The position numbers were made by a program, and so were the translations under genes. Positions 35,449 through 44,033 of a stretch of DNA of 64,000 nucleotides are shown piece after piece. Origin of the DNA: Bacteriovorax stolpii. GTDB lineage: Bacteria; Bdellovibrionota; Bacteriovoracia; Bacteriovoracales; Bacteriovoracaceae. A model generated the notes under the pieces. That model made no database searches. It was not told the DNA's origin and saw only the letters and a program-made list of their open reading frames with translations. Every line of letters begins with the position of its first letter. The first letter of the stretch is position 1. Location: assembly GCA_945883845.1 (NCBI GenBank), contig CAMCYI010000001.1, forward strand, positions 124,001-188,000, read 5' to 3'.

Positions 35449-35847
35449 ATGACTAAAAATCTTGCATCATGCGCCTGCGGACAACTCACTCTTTCATGTG
35501 AAGGATCACCTGTTCGTATTTCCATGTGTCACTGTCTCGAATGCCAGAAGCGCACAGGGAGTGTATTTGGTGTCCAGGCAAGATTTTCCAAGGATCATGT
35601 ACTCATCGCCGGAAATTCTCATAACTTCAAACGCAAAGGTGACAGCGGCGGAGAAATAACTTTTCATTTCTGTCCGACATGCGGTTCAACCGTCTACTGG
35701 CAGGTTCACGCGATACAAGATTTTCTATCAGTTGCTGTAGGTGCTTTCACAAATCCACAGTTTCCGTCCCCGATGTTCTCCGTCTACGAGAGTCGCCGAC
35801 ATCCGTGGACTCATATGCCACATCTCAACGTCGAGAAACTCGGTTAA
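35449..35847 (+). CDS. GFA-domain protein
   Basis: 132 residues. Zinc-binding motifs typical of the glutathione-dependent formaldehyde-activating family: CACG near residue 8, MCHCLECQKRTGS near 27, and FCPTCGSTVYW near 73. Most bacterial GFA proteins have unknown substrates; the name does not establish formaldehyde activity. Confidence 0.88.
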   Translation: MTKNLASCACGQLTLSCEGSPVRISMCHCLECQKRTGSVFGVQARFSKDHVLIAGNSHNFKRKGDSGGEITFHFCPTCGSTVYWQVHAIQDFLSVAVGAFTNPQFPSPMFSVYESRRHPWTHMPHLNVEKLG

Positions 35848-35966
35848 CCCATTCGTCATCTGCCTTGCGCACCATTTCAAATAGCCGTCTGAATCCTTTC
35901 TCACTGGCATCTCATGCCAATATCCTCTACAATTAATCTCATTAATGATTAACAAAGAGATCTTGC

Positions 35967-36401
35967 ATGAAATGGATTTTACCTTGTCTTCTTTTCATCC
36001 TCGTTGGTTGCGGCAGCTGGGCCAAAGTTCGCCCGTTTAAAAAGAAAAACGTGTGTTCAGACGCTTCGCTTGCGTACGTCAAAAAACATGAGAAAGGAAA
36101 TTTGAGGAAGAACGATGAAAAACGCGTTCAGAAAAGAATGTCGAAGATCGAGTCTCAGATTAAAGCTTGCTACAAGAACGAAGTGAAGAAAGAGAGTTAT
36201 AACAAGCCAGCATTTAATCTTTGTCTTGTGATGGGATATGACAAAGAAGGCGCGATTGATTTCTTTGAATTCTCAACGAAAGAATACAAGATGTCTGATT
36301 CCCTGGTTCAATGTCTTTCTGTGATTAAATCGAGTCCGGATCTTAAAGGCCTGAAAAACATTACATTCGTTCAGCCTTACCGTCTGACTCCACGTCGCTA
36401 A
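35967..36401 (+). CDS. Small lipoprotein with paralog at 48656
   Basis: 144 residues, lipobox LVGC (residues 12-15). After a Cys-containing start (CSDASLAYVKKHE) comes IKACYKNEVKK, then FNLCLVMGYDKEGAIDFFEFSTKEY and a second Cys-containing helix. This is the layout of AgmX/PglI- and TonB-C-like domains that occur in Bdellovibrio and Myxococcus lipoproteins. The product of 48656-49078 has the same arrangement. Function unknown. Confidence 0.65.
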   Translation: MKWILPCLLFILVGCGSWAKVRPFKKKNVCSDASLAYVKKHEKGNLRKNDEKRVQKRMSKIESQIKACYKNEVKKESYNKPAFNLCLVMGYDKEGAIDFFEFSTKEYKMSDSLVQCLSVIKSSPDLKGLKNITFVQPYRLTPRR

Positions 36402-36826
36402 TTAATGTCCAGGACGGCGACAGTTAAGCGGCTCACGCATACGAGAGCACCTGTCGCCTCATCCGAAATTCTGATATCCCAGATGTGCGTTTTCTTTCCC
36501 AGATGTATCGGTCTCGCCTCACCTACGACAAAACCATCCTTCATACTCTTGATATGATTTGCGTTGATCTCAAGTCCTACGGTTCTTTGCTTCGTGCGAT
36601 CGACACAGAGAAAAGAAGCATAGCTGCCCAGGGTTTCGGCAAGAACGCAGGATGCCCCACCGTGAAGTAATCCCATTGGCTGCTTCGTCCGATCATCAAC
36701 TGGCATGCGTCCTTTAAGGTGACTATCCCCCATCTCAACCATCTCAATGCCGAGGAAAGTCCCCATGTGCGCGTGATTCACATCTTGCTTCAACTCTTCA
36801 ACAGTAAATTTCTTAAACCAAATCAT
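36398..36826 (-). CDS. Hotdog-fold acyl-CoA thioesterase (YdiI/EntH/PaaI-like)
   Basis: 142 residues from the ATG at 36826, chosen because the frame above it reads into the upstream gene and AAGG lies just before it. The motif LLHGGASCVLAETLGSYAS holds the catalytic His/Gly/Glu arrangement of the hotdog thioesterases YdiI and EntH. Substrate is uncertain: an aromatic or menaquinone-precursor CoA thioester is usual for the family. Starts 8 bases after the SGNH gene stop. Confidence 0.85.
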   Translation of the reverse strand: MIWFKKFTVEELKQDVNHAHMGTFLGIEMVEMGDSHLKGRMPVDDRTKQPMGLLHGGASCVLAETLGSYASFLCVDRTKQRTVGLEINANHIKSMKDGFVVGEARPIHLGKKTHIWDIRISDEATGALVCVSRLTVAVLDIN

Positions 36827-36834
36827 AGATGGCC

Positions 36835-37476
36835 TTATTCGTGTTTTTTGTAATCCAGGAAAGCATCCATGGCCCACTTTTTAGCAAGAGGAGTGCCCGT
36901 GGAAAACCAGTAATGTGTGCCATCGCCGCCAGATTCCGGGTAGCGGGTGACGAGATAGCTTTCGAACACAGGACAACTCTCGCCGATAGCTTCCTTGATC
37001 AGTCTTCCGATTCTTGGAATCGCACTTCTATTCGCACGTGTATCCGGATGAGTAATCCAGAAACATTTTGCTCCTGAATTTTTGATCGAAGCAATAATCT
37101 TTCTGATGTCATTTATGACAAAACTATCGCTCGGAAGATTCAGGTAATTTCCACCGAATTCAAGAATCACTGTCTCTGGTTTCACGTCATTCAGGAGCTC
37201 AGTGATGATTGGTGTGGCAGCTTTAGTGGCAGAGAATTTTGTCCCCTTGAGGTCGCGGCGATAAAATCCGCATGGCGTTTGCTTTCCTGAATACCACCAG
37301 CCAGGAATAGATCCACAACTTGCCACTGTGTACACGTGATTTCCATCTGCACGAAGGTTCTCATCCAGCGCCCATCCAAATGGACCTACGGAGTGCGAGT
37401 CTCCTATGACCAGAACGGTGCGGGCAAATGACTGAGAAATAGCTGTAAAAAAGAGCAAAAATAAAAAGATTTTCAT
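36835..37476 (-). CDS. Exported SGNH/GDSL hydrolase
   Basis: 213 residues with signal peptide (ending SFART). Block I GDSHSVG with the nucleophile Ser, a GGNYLN block, and GDGTHYW near the end carrying the catalytic Asp-His pair. Periplasmic lipase/esterase-like enzyme, substrate unknown. Three Cys around CGSIPGWWYSGKQTPC and ESCPV may form a disulphide. First of a pair with the thioesterase. Confidence 0.85.
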   Translation of the reverse strand: MKIFLFLLFFTAISQSFARTVLVIGDSHSVGPFGWALDENLRADGNHVYTVASCGSIPGWWYSGKQTPCGFYRRDLKGTKFSATKAATPIITELLNDVKPETVILEFGGNYLNLPSDSFVINDIRKIIASIKNSGAKCFWITHPDTRANRSAIPRIGRLIKEAIGESCPVFESYLVTRYPESGGDGTHYWFSTGTPLAKKWAMDAFLDYKKHE

Positions 37477-37651
37477 AGAGGATTCTTACCAAAATTTTCG
37501 AAGAAGAGGCATGAATCGTGAAAAAATAGCTCATCACCATTCAGGAAATCAAGCCGTTAGAGATCAGGGTACGGGAATCTCTCGTCTTTCTCTTCTCGGG
37601 ACGCACTGGAATTGGTAACAATTGAGTATTCAATACTAACGGAGCCCCCGG

Positions 37652-38650
37652 ATGAAGAGCCTATTTCTCACCTCTTTAATTCTCATACCACAACTGGTTC
37701 TCGGCCAGGTCTCGAACGCTGACCGTTTAAAATCAATCACTGAATTACGTCGTTTTGCTTTTGCTTCATGCAATCACCAGACAGACGCCCAGCCTCTTTG
37801 GAAAGAAATGATCTCAGATGCTCCGGATCTTTTTGTCTGGGGTGGCGATAACATTTATGCGAACTCCAAAAATCCGGATGATATTCGCGCTTCATATCAG
37901 GTTCAGAACCAGAACGAGGATTATCAATTCTTCAAGGCCATGACTCCGATCATCGGAACCTGGGATGATCATGACTACGGATACAACAACGGAAATGGAT
38001 CATTCGCTGCCAAAAGGAAAAGCCAGGAATATCTCCTCGATTTTCTCGAAGAGCCTAAAGTCTCTTCACGCAGAATTCAGGACGGAATTCACACGAGCTA
38101 TACATTCGGTGAAGGTGCTCACAAAATTAAATTCATCCTCATTGATAACCGATTTTTTAAAGACGTAGATCCGTTCGCACCTTTCCTGGGCCAGGCGCAA
38201 TGGACATGGCTTGAGAGAGAAATTGCCGGCAGCGACGCTGCGATAAATTTCATTGTCTCAGGACTCTCCGTACTCTCCGCTCCACTTCCGTGGTCTGAAG
38301 AGTGGGCCGATTATCCGGTGGAACAAGCAAGACTTTTGTATCTCATTCAGAAGGCCCGTCTCAAAGGCGTAATGTTTCTCACAGGAGATAAGCACTTCGC
38401 ATCCATCTTCAATGGCATGGGACATCTCGAGTTCCTCTCGAGTGGCATGACTCACAATGTGCGCCTACCACTGCGACCTTATGTGAAAAAGAAATTTCCG
38501 GATGCTTATTTTGAATTCAATTATGGTTTGATTGATATTACCTGGGAAAATGATGTGCCCACACTTTCACTTGCCGTACGTGGAGTGCTGGGGGCAAATG
38601 CCCGATCAAAGAAAGTTCGCTGGTCCGGAAGACAATGGAAAGAAATTTAG
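37652..38650 (+). CDS. PhoD-like metallophosphoesterase
   Basis: 332 residues with signal peptide (ending VLGQV). Metal-binding motifs FASCNHQ, LFVWGGDNIYAN, GTWDDHDYG and LTGDKHFA are those of alkaline phosphatase D. Likely a periplasmic phosphodiesterase/phosphomonoesterase for phosphate scavenging. No Pho-box was recognised upstream. Confidence 0.9.
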   Translation: MKSLFLTSLILIPQLVLGQVSNADRLKSITELRRFAFASCNHQTDAQPLWKEMISDAPDLFVWGGDNIYANSKNPDDIRASYQVQNQNEDYQFFKAMTPIIGTWDDHDYGYNNGNGSFAAKRKSQEYLLDFLEEPKVSSRRIQDGIHTSYTFGEGAHKIKFILIDNRFFKDVDPFAPFLGQAQWTWLEREIAGSDAAINFIVSGLSVLSAPLPWSEEWADYPVEQARLLYLIQKARLKGVMFLTGDKHFASIFNGMGHLEFLSSGMTHNVRLPLRPYVKKKFPDAYFEFNYGLIDITWENDVPTLSLAVRGVLGANARSKKVRWSGRQWKEI

Positions 38651-38666
38651 CTTATAATCAGAGCAC

Positions 38667-39254
38667 ATGAACTGCGCATTGATATTATTTCTACTCTTCC
38701 TTTCTGGTTGTGCTGTAGCACCAGTGAAAGAAATTCATCCCTCCGGACTTAATATCACGGAAATTAAGCCCAATCATGATTCTCACATCATGAAGCAGAA
38801 CGTACTGCATCTCGCCCAGGTGTTTGATCTCTCGCCCTTTCTTTATACAAAAAATATTCACATAAAGACCGACGCGATTCCTCAGTCTCATCCGGTGCTG
38901 ACTCTCAACAATCGGTACACAAATTATCCCCACAAGATTCTTTCGGTCCTGCTTCACGAAGAGTTCCACTGGTGGGCGATCATACGTAAGCAGCAGTTGG
39001 CCCTCGCTGTGAAAGAACTGAAAACACTTTTCCCCCATCAGCACGCATCAGTGTATACACACTTTCTTATCTGCCATCTGGAATACGAAGCGGTGAAGTT
39101 TTATGTGGGAGAAAAAGTTGCGACGTCGATCATTAAAGACTTCATCCAGAAAGATAAAATTCGTCCGTGGATCTATTCGCAGATCCTGGTGAAGAACCAG
39201 ATGTTCAGTAAGCTTTTCCTTCGCTACAAACTTATCCCTAAACGCCTGCTCTAA
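38667..39254 (+). CDS. Lipoprotein with HExxH zinc motif
   Basis: 195 residues, lipobox LSGC at 12-15. LLHEEFHWW gives HEEFH at 97-101, and the acidic pair E139/E141 in CHLEYEAVKFY could be the third ligand, so a small metallopeptidase fold is likely. No named family. It follows the PhoD-like gene by 16 bases in the same direction. The 3' end overlaps the convergent vWA gene by 4 bases. Confidence 0.65.
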   Translation: MNCALILFLLFLSGCAVAPVKEIHPSGLNITEIKPNHDSHIMKQNVLHLAQVFDLSPFLYTKNIHIKTDAIPQSHPVLTLNNRYTNYPHKILSVLLHEEFHWWAIIRKQQLALAVKELKTLFPHQHASVYTHFLICHLEYEAVKFYVGEKVATSIIKDFIQKDKIRPWIYSQILVKNQMFSKLFLRYKLIPKRLL

Positions 39255-40099
39255 AAACCAACAAAAAATCCGTTATTTTCTTCTGAAAGTGATTTGAGGA
39301 ATTTATAACGATCACTCGTCTGATCTTTAATAAAATCCGCTCCCACACCCATCGTACTGATCTGAACCTTCTGAGGGTTGTGTTCACGGACAGATTTCAG
39401 GATATCGTAGATATCATCTTTTTTATTCGAGTTATGAAGCGAAGGGGCGCCATCGGAGAGAAGAACAATATCACTGATACCATCGTAGTTTTCCAGGATA
39501 AAAAGAAGAACATCTCTTGTAGGTGTTCCGCCATTGGGTCTCATCTTATAGACGAAATCAAAAGCATCAAGCTTGTGCGAAGTGTTCGCTTCCTTGATCG
39601 TTCCGAAGAGTGACTTAAAAGGAGCACGCTCTCCGTCCGGATACTTCACCACTTCGATACTGTAAGTCGGTGGAAGAGATGTGAATAGCATCTTGATACC
39701 TGCTTTCACCTGCCCCATGCGATCTTCTTCCTGCATACTGAGAGAAGTATCGATCGCAAAAACAATCTTCTTACCTTTAAACTTGAAACCGATATCAAGA
39801 TCACGGCGCTCACCTGCGGATTCCTCCACAATGGGTGATCCGATTTTTTCCGGAATAGGTTTCGGTGTTTCTTCTAATTTCTTCTGAGCTTCGGCGAGCT
39901 GCTCTTTTAATTTCTTCAACTCATCCTGTGTGACCTTGAGCTCTTTCATCGTCTCAACGACTGAGTTATCCTCGATCCTGTCTTTGACAGGAACATTCTT
40001 GGGAATCGCAACGTAAAGAATGATGACGGCACCGAGGGCACCGCTCAGGAGATCAAGAAACGAAATGGAGAAAAGAGGAATCTCCCGACGTTTTCTCAT
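39251..40099 (-). CDS. vWA-domain protein with ExbD/MotB-type membrane anchor
   Basis: 282 residues. Near the N-terminus FSISFLDLLSGALGAVIILYV (10-30, split here by family feature: the Asp16 sits at the start of the helix as the proton-carrying Asp of MotB and ExbD does). A coiled coil spans about 50-80. Residues 110-282 form a vWA domain with the MIDAS motif DTSLS (117-121), GGTPTRD and LLSDGAP. Topology would put the vWA domain in the periplasm. It overlaps the ExbB-like gene by 4 bases, so the two are probably one motor-like complex. Not a standard TolR/ExbD/MotB. Confidence 0.8.
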   Translation of the reverse strand: MRKRREIPLFSISFLDLLSGALGAVIILYVAIPKNVPVKDRIEDNSVVETMKELKVTQDELKKLKEQLAEAQKKLEETPKPIPEKIGSPIVEESAGERRDLDIGFKFKGKKIVFAIDTSLSMQEEDRMGQVKAGIKMLFTSLPPTYSIEVVKYPDGERAPFKSLFGTIKEANTSHKLDAFDFVYKMRPNGGTPTRDVLLFILENYDGISDIVLLSDGAPSLHNSNKKDDIYDILKSVREHNPQKVQISTMGVGADFIKDQTSDRYKFLKSLSEENNGFFVGF

Positions 40100-40842
40100 T
40101 CCGTTTCAATCTTATTGATGAGGTTTTCGATCACGAATTCTTTGAGGTCAGAGTGAAAACTGTCTGTTTCTTCCTGCAGCTGGTGAACAAACCACATGAT
40201 AAAGATGGAAAGAATCAAAGCAACAAGAGTTGTATCAAAGGCCACACCCAGAAGTTTTGTTATGAGTTCCATGTCTCCGGTGTTCGCAACGATAAGTGCC
40301 TGGGAAATACCAAGAACAGTACCAACGAATCCGATGGATGGAATAACCCACGCAAGATATCGGATGACTGATTGCTGGCCTTCAGCTTTTTCCTGAGAGA
40401 CTTCAATCTGAATGCTGACGATATCAATGAGTTCAGAAAGAGAGCCCGATGTGCGGAATTTGGTACACGCTTTTTTGAGAAGATCACTGAGAATATACTT
40501 TTCTTTGCGATCCATTTCGATGAGCTTGAATTTCAGGTTATTGATGTCGGCCGGGAGAAAAACATGTTTCTCGTTGGTTGGGATCATATTCATTTTGAAA
40601 GCTTTTCTTTCCCGTTCGATATCTCTTAATTTTTGGCGCACTTCGAACCACGCCCAGATGAATGCAAAATACGTTAACCCCTGAATATACCCGCCGCTGA
40701 CGACGTCTCCACCCAGAAGGATGAGAATCCGGTAGAGTGCGGGAGAATCGACTTTATTTGTTGCACCGAGTATGAACGCGCAAGCGGCTGTAAACAAAAT
40801 CGCTATCCCAACTGAAAGAACGAGGTTTCTAAGGTTTTTCAT
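40096..40842 (-). CDS. MotA/TolQ/ExbB proton-channel family protein
   Basis: 248 residues. Four hydrophobic stretches: about 8-28, 48-68, 163-188 and 198-220. The conserved MotA/TolQ/ExbB core is visible as IPSIGFVGTVLGISQAL near 167 and GVAFDTTLVALILS near 197. The large charged segment between helices 2 and 3 is cytoplasmic. With the vWA partner it should form a proton-driven inner-membrane complex; what it drives is unknown. It differs from Zorya's ZorA in lacking the long cytoplasmic tail. Confidence 0.85.
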   Translation of the reverse strand: MKNLRNLVLSVGIAILFTAACAFILGATNKVDSPALYRILILLGGDVVSGGYIQGLTYFAFIWAWFEVRQKLRDIERERKAFKMNMIPTNEKHVFLPADINNLKFKLIEMDRKEKYILSDLLKKACTKFRTSGSLSELIDIVSIQIEVSQEKAEGQQSVIRYLAWVIPSIGFVGTVLGISQALIVANTGDMELITKLLGVAFDTTLVALILSIFIMWFVHQLQEETDSFHSDLKEFVIENLINKIETE

Positions 40843-40915
40843 CTGACAAAATCCGTGTTATGTAAGCCTTGTTTGAAGTATATAGTCAGCCCCGTGAAAA
40901 AGCTAAGGGAGTCCT

Positions 40916-41995
40916 ATGAAGAATGTGGAAATCCATCCAGAAGCAGTTGAACGAATTAAAAAGTTCAGCGTAACTGACGCCAACCTTGGTTTTGGTAAGT
41001 ATGTTTGTCCGATTATGGTTCAGGCCGTTTACGATAAAGGCGAATGGCAGCGATTTGACCTTCTTCCTTACGCTTCTATCCCTCTCGATCCATGCGCTAA
41101 AGTTCTCCACTACGGTCAGGAAATCTTCGAAGGCATGAAAGTCTTCCGGCATCCTGATGATTCTATCCATATGTTCCGTCCGGAAATGAATGCCAAGCGC
41201 TTCAACTTCTCAGCTCGTCGTATGGCGATGCCAGAACTTCCGGAAGAACAGTTCCTCGAGGCATGTGATGTCATCTGCGCCTACGCCAAGAACGCCGTGC
41301 CTCGCCGTCTCGGTGAATCTCTCTACCTTCGTCCGTTCATGATTGCGACAGAAGTGGGGATGGGAATCAAGCCCGCAAAACAATTTCTCTTCGTCATTAT
41401 CGCCAGTCCGTCTGGATCATACTTCTCGGGCGACTCTGTAAAAGTTTATATTGAGCGCGAAGAAATCCGTTCTGCTCACGGTGGAATCGGCGCCGCTAAG
41501 ACAGGTGGTAATTATGCTGCCAGCTTGAACTCATATGCCAAGACCATTGCTCTCGGTTGTGATCAGACAATGTGGCTTGATGCTTTCGAGCACAAGTACA
41601 TCGAAGAAATGTCCGGCATGAATTTTATGGCAGTCATCGATGGCGAAATCCACACTCCTGAAATCGGTGACACCATCCTCGATGGTATTACCCGCAAGTC
41701 CATCATCGATATCGCACGCGCTGAAGGCATCAAAGTTAACGAACGCAAAATCACCATCGACGAAGTTCTCGCTGCTACGAAAGAAGATCGTTGTGTGGAA
41801 GCTTTCCTCTGCGGAACGGCTGCTGTTATTGCTCCAGTCGCTTCATTCATGGACAAAGATAAAACTGTCGTCCACCTGAAAGAGCCAAATGGAAAAGTAG
41901 GCATGAGGCTTCGCGAGAAGCTCATCGATATTCAATCAGGAAGAGCCGAAGCTCCGAAGGGCTGGTTATACCCCGTGAGAAACCTGAATTTTTAA
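40916..41995 (+). CDS. ilvE: Branched-chain amino acid aminotransferase
   Basis: 359 residues, fold type IV PLP enzyme of the eukaryote-like/longer bacterial BCAT subgroup. Visible: FGKYVCPIMV, KVLHYGQEIFEGMKVFR, the phosphate-binding TGGNYAASL with the preceding K, and EEMSGMNFM. It transfers the amino group between Leu/Ile/Val and 2-oxoglutarate. AAGGGAG upstream of the ATG. A terminator follows. Confidence 0.92.
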   Translation: MKNVEIHPEAVERIKKFSVTDANLGFGKYVCPIMVQAVYDKGEWQRFDLLPYASIPLDPCAKVLHYGQEIFEGMKVFRHPDDSIHMFRPEMNAKRFNFSARRMAMPELPEEQFLEACDVICAYAKNAVPRRLGESLYLRPFMIATEVGMGIKPAKQFLFVIIASPSGSYFSGDSVKVYIEREEIRSAHGGIGAAKTGGNYAASLNSYAKTIALGCDQTMWLDAFEHKYIEEMSGMNFMAVIDGEIHTPEIGDTILDGITRKSIIDIARAEGIKVNERKITIDEVLAATKEDRCVEAFLCGTAAVIAPVASFMDKDKTVVHLKEPNGKVGMRLREKLIDIQSGRAEAPKGWLYPVRNLNF

Positions 41996-42004
41996 TTGAA
42001 TCTT

Positions 42005-42034
42005 AAAGGCCTGCGAATAGCGGGCCTTTTTTTT
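42005..42034 (+). terminator. Terminator after ilvE
   Basis: AAAGGCCTGC and GCGGGCCTTT pair (one G-T) around GAATA, followed by eight T. A strong intrinsic terminator 10 bases after ilvE. Confidence 0.9.
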
Positions 42035-42044
42035 ATGGCCCATA

Positions 42045-43913
42045 TCAAATCTCGATGTGAGAACCAATCTCAATGACATGTTTCGGAGGCAGCTGAAAGA
42101 ATGCCGTTGCAGGTTGCGCATTCTTCGCCATCACTGAAAACACTCTTTCTCTCCAGATCGCCATGCCTGGATTTTTCGTCGCAATGATGTGTTCTTTTCC
42201 AATGAAGTACGTCGAGTCTTCCGGATTGAAAACGAATTCATTGATTCGCATTCCTTTCAGGGCCGCAGGGATATCCGGAAAGTCCATGAAACCGTAGTGA
42301 ACAAAAATACGATAAATGTTCGGCGATACATCCGTGATCGTCACACGCTCGTGAATCGGTACGTGAGGCGCCTGTTCCGTCTTAACGTGCAAAAAAATTA
42401 ATGTTTCATGGAGAGATTTAAAATGCTCATGACTAATAACAAGAGTGGCGGGGACGAAATTCGGATTCCCGGACATGTAGATAGCTGTGCCTGGAACCCG
42501 TATCGGAGGCTCGTCTGAAATCTGCTTGAGAAATTCCGGCAGCGGGCGAATCAGCTTGAGCATGCGGTTGTGAAGAATTGCCCGCCCCCTATTCCATGTT
42601 GTCATCAGGAAGAAAATCATGAAACCGACAAGAAGCGGGAACCAGCCGCCGTTAAAAATTTTGAGAACGTTACCTGCCCAGAAAGAGATCTCGATAACAA
42701 AAAAGAACCCACAGAGCGAGAGCGCCACGGGCCTGCTCCACTTCCAGGATTCCCGGGCAACAAAATAGAAAAGGATGGTTGTGACCACCATCGTCGTCGT
42801 AACGGCGATTCCGTAAGCCGCTGCAAGATTACTGGAAGTCTGGAAATACAAGACGAGAGCGATACAGCACACCATCAGGACCCAGTTCACGCTGGCGATA
42901 TAGATCTGTCCAAACTCCGAGTGAGACGTGTGGTTAATATTCACACGGGGGCTATATTGGAGTTGCACGGCTTGCATAGTGAGTGAGAAAACACCCGTAA
43001 TGAGTGCCTGAGAGGCAATCACAGTAGAGATTGTTGCAAGAATGACGAGCGGGATCAGTCCCCACTCCGGAGTCATGAGATAGAAAGGATTTCTAATCGC
43101 AGACGGATTCATGATCAACAAAGCACCCTGACCGAAATAGTTCAGAAGAAGGCAGGGAAGAACAACAGTAAACCATGCAATCCGGATCGGTGTTTTTCCA
43201 AAGTGACCAAGATCAGAATAGAGAGCTTCACCACCGGTCACGACGAGGAAAACGGAACCAAGTACGACGAAGCCATGCCAGGAGTTATGAACAAAAAACT
43301 TATAAGCGTAATGTGGATTGATTGCATGAAGAACAGAAGGCATCTGGATAATCCAGTACACACCAAGTATTGCCAGAACTAGAAACCAAAGAAGCGTTAT
43401 GGGCCCGAAGATTTTTCCCACGAGCGCAGTTCCGTGTTTCTGGATCGAGAAGAGACCAATAATGATCACCACGGTTATCGGAATAATATAAGGATGAAAA
43501 ATGGGTGTGACGAACTCGAGACCTTCGACGGCCGAGAGAACGGAGATGGCCGGCGTAATCATACCATCGCCATACAGAAGGGCCGTTCCAAAAAGTCCAA
43601 GAAGAACGAGTGGTGACTTAAGTCTGGAAGTCATCGGTGTGATAAGAGCGGTCAGTGCCAGCACACCCCCTTCTCCACCGTTATCAGCGCGCACAATGAA
43701 CACGAGATACTTAATTGTGATGACTATAATGAGGGACCAGAAAATCAGAGAAAGAACACCCATGATGTTGATCGGGTTAACCGCAATGTTATGAGTGTGA
43801 TGAAAAGATTCGCGAAGAGCGTAGAGAGGACTCGTTCCGATGTCACCATAAACGACACCGAGAGCGGCCAGGGCCAGGAATGCAGGAGCTTGCTTAGTGT
43901 GAGACGAGGACAT
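42045..43913 (-). CDS. kup: KUP-family potassium uptake protein
   Basis: 622 residues, twelve hydrophobic segments then a soluble C-terminus. Family signatures: LGVVYGDIGTSPLYALRESF at the start, GGEGGVLALTALI, and SVFLVVTGGEALYSDLGHFG. It imports K+ with protons. A structured leader lies upstream, and the gene is downstream of the antiporter in the same direction. Confidence 0.95.
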   Translation of the reverse strand: MSSSHTKQAPAFLALAALGVVYGDIGTSPLYALRESFHHTHNIAVNPINIMGVLSLIFWSLIIVITIKYLVFIVRADNGGEGGVLALTALITPMTSRLKSPLVLLGLFGTALLYGDGMITPAISVLSAVEGLEFVTPIFHPYIIPITVVIIIGLFSIQKHGTALVGKIFGPITLLWFLVLAILGVYWIIQMPSVLHAINPHYAYKFFVHNSWHGFVVLGSVFLVVTGGEALYSDLGHFGKTPIRIAWFTVVLPCLLLNYFGQGALLIMNPSAIRNPFYLMTPEWGLIPLVILATISTVIASQALITGVFSLTMQAVQLQYSPRVNINHTSHSEFGQIYIASVNWVLMVCCIALVLYFQTSSNLAAAYGIAVTTTMVVTTILFYFVARESWKWSRPVALSLCGFFFVIEISFWAGNVLKIFNGGWFPLLVGFMIFFLMTTWNRGRAILHNRMLKLIRPLPEFLKQISDEPPIRVPGTAIYMSGNPNFVPATLVISHEHFKSLHETLIFLHVKTEQAPHVPIHERVTITDVSPNIYRIFVHYGFMDFPDIPAALKGMRINEFVFNPEDSTYFIGKEHIIATKNPGMAIWRERVFSVMAKNAQPATAFFQLPPKHVIEIGSHIEI

Positions 43914-43934
43914 GACTTACCTTAGTTCAAAGGC

Positions 43935-44000
43935 GCCACCTCTTTCGCATCCTGCGACCGGTGGCATACCGTCCCCGCAAACTTCGTTTGCTTCATGGAC
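43935..44000 (-). promoter_or_regulatory. Structured leader of kup
   Basis: On the minus strand two stacked hairpins lie just before the kup ribosome site: GCAAAC/GTTTGC (43977-43991), closed by GTCC/GGAC (43971-43974 with 43997-44000), then GCCACC/GGTGGC (43935-43965) enclosing CGCA/TGCG. It could be a riboswitch or translation-control element. It does not match the ydaO (c-di-AMP) or other riboswitches I know. Confidence 0.35.
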
Positions 44001-44005
44001 ATAAA

Positions 44006-44027
44006 AAGGGGCGCCGAAGCGCCCCTT
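44006..44027 (-). terminator. Terminator after the antiporter gene
   Basis: AAGGGGCGC and GCGCCCCTT form a 9-bp stem with loop CGAA, followed by five T on the minus strand. It lies 7 bases after the antiporter stop. Confidence 0.85.
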
Positions 44028-44033
44028 ACATTT

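Noticed and set aside
39251..40842. A Zorya anti-phage system
   Set aside because: ZorC/ZorD or ZorE genes are absent and the partner has a vWA domain instead of the peptidoglycan-binding domain of ZorB.
43501..43794. Long plus-strand frames opposite kup and dnaE
   Set aside because: They are antisense to clear genes and their translations are low-complexity or unrelated to any protein.
43914..44033. A ydaO-type c-di-AMP riboswitch before kup
   Set aside because: The region is too short and lacks the conserved aptamer sequences.
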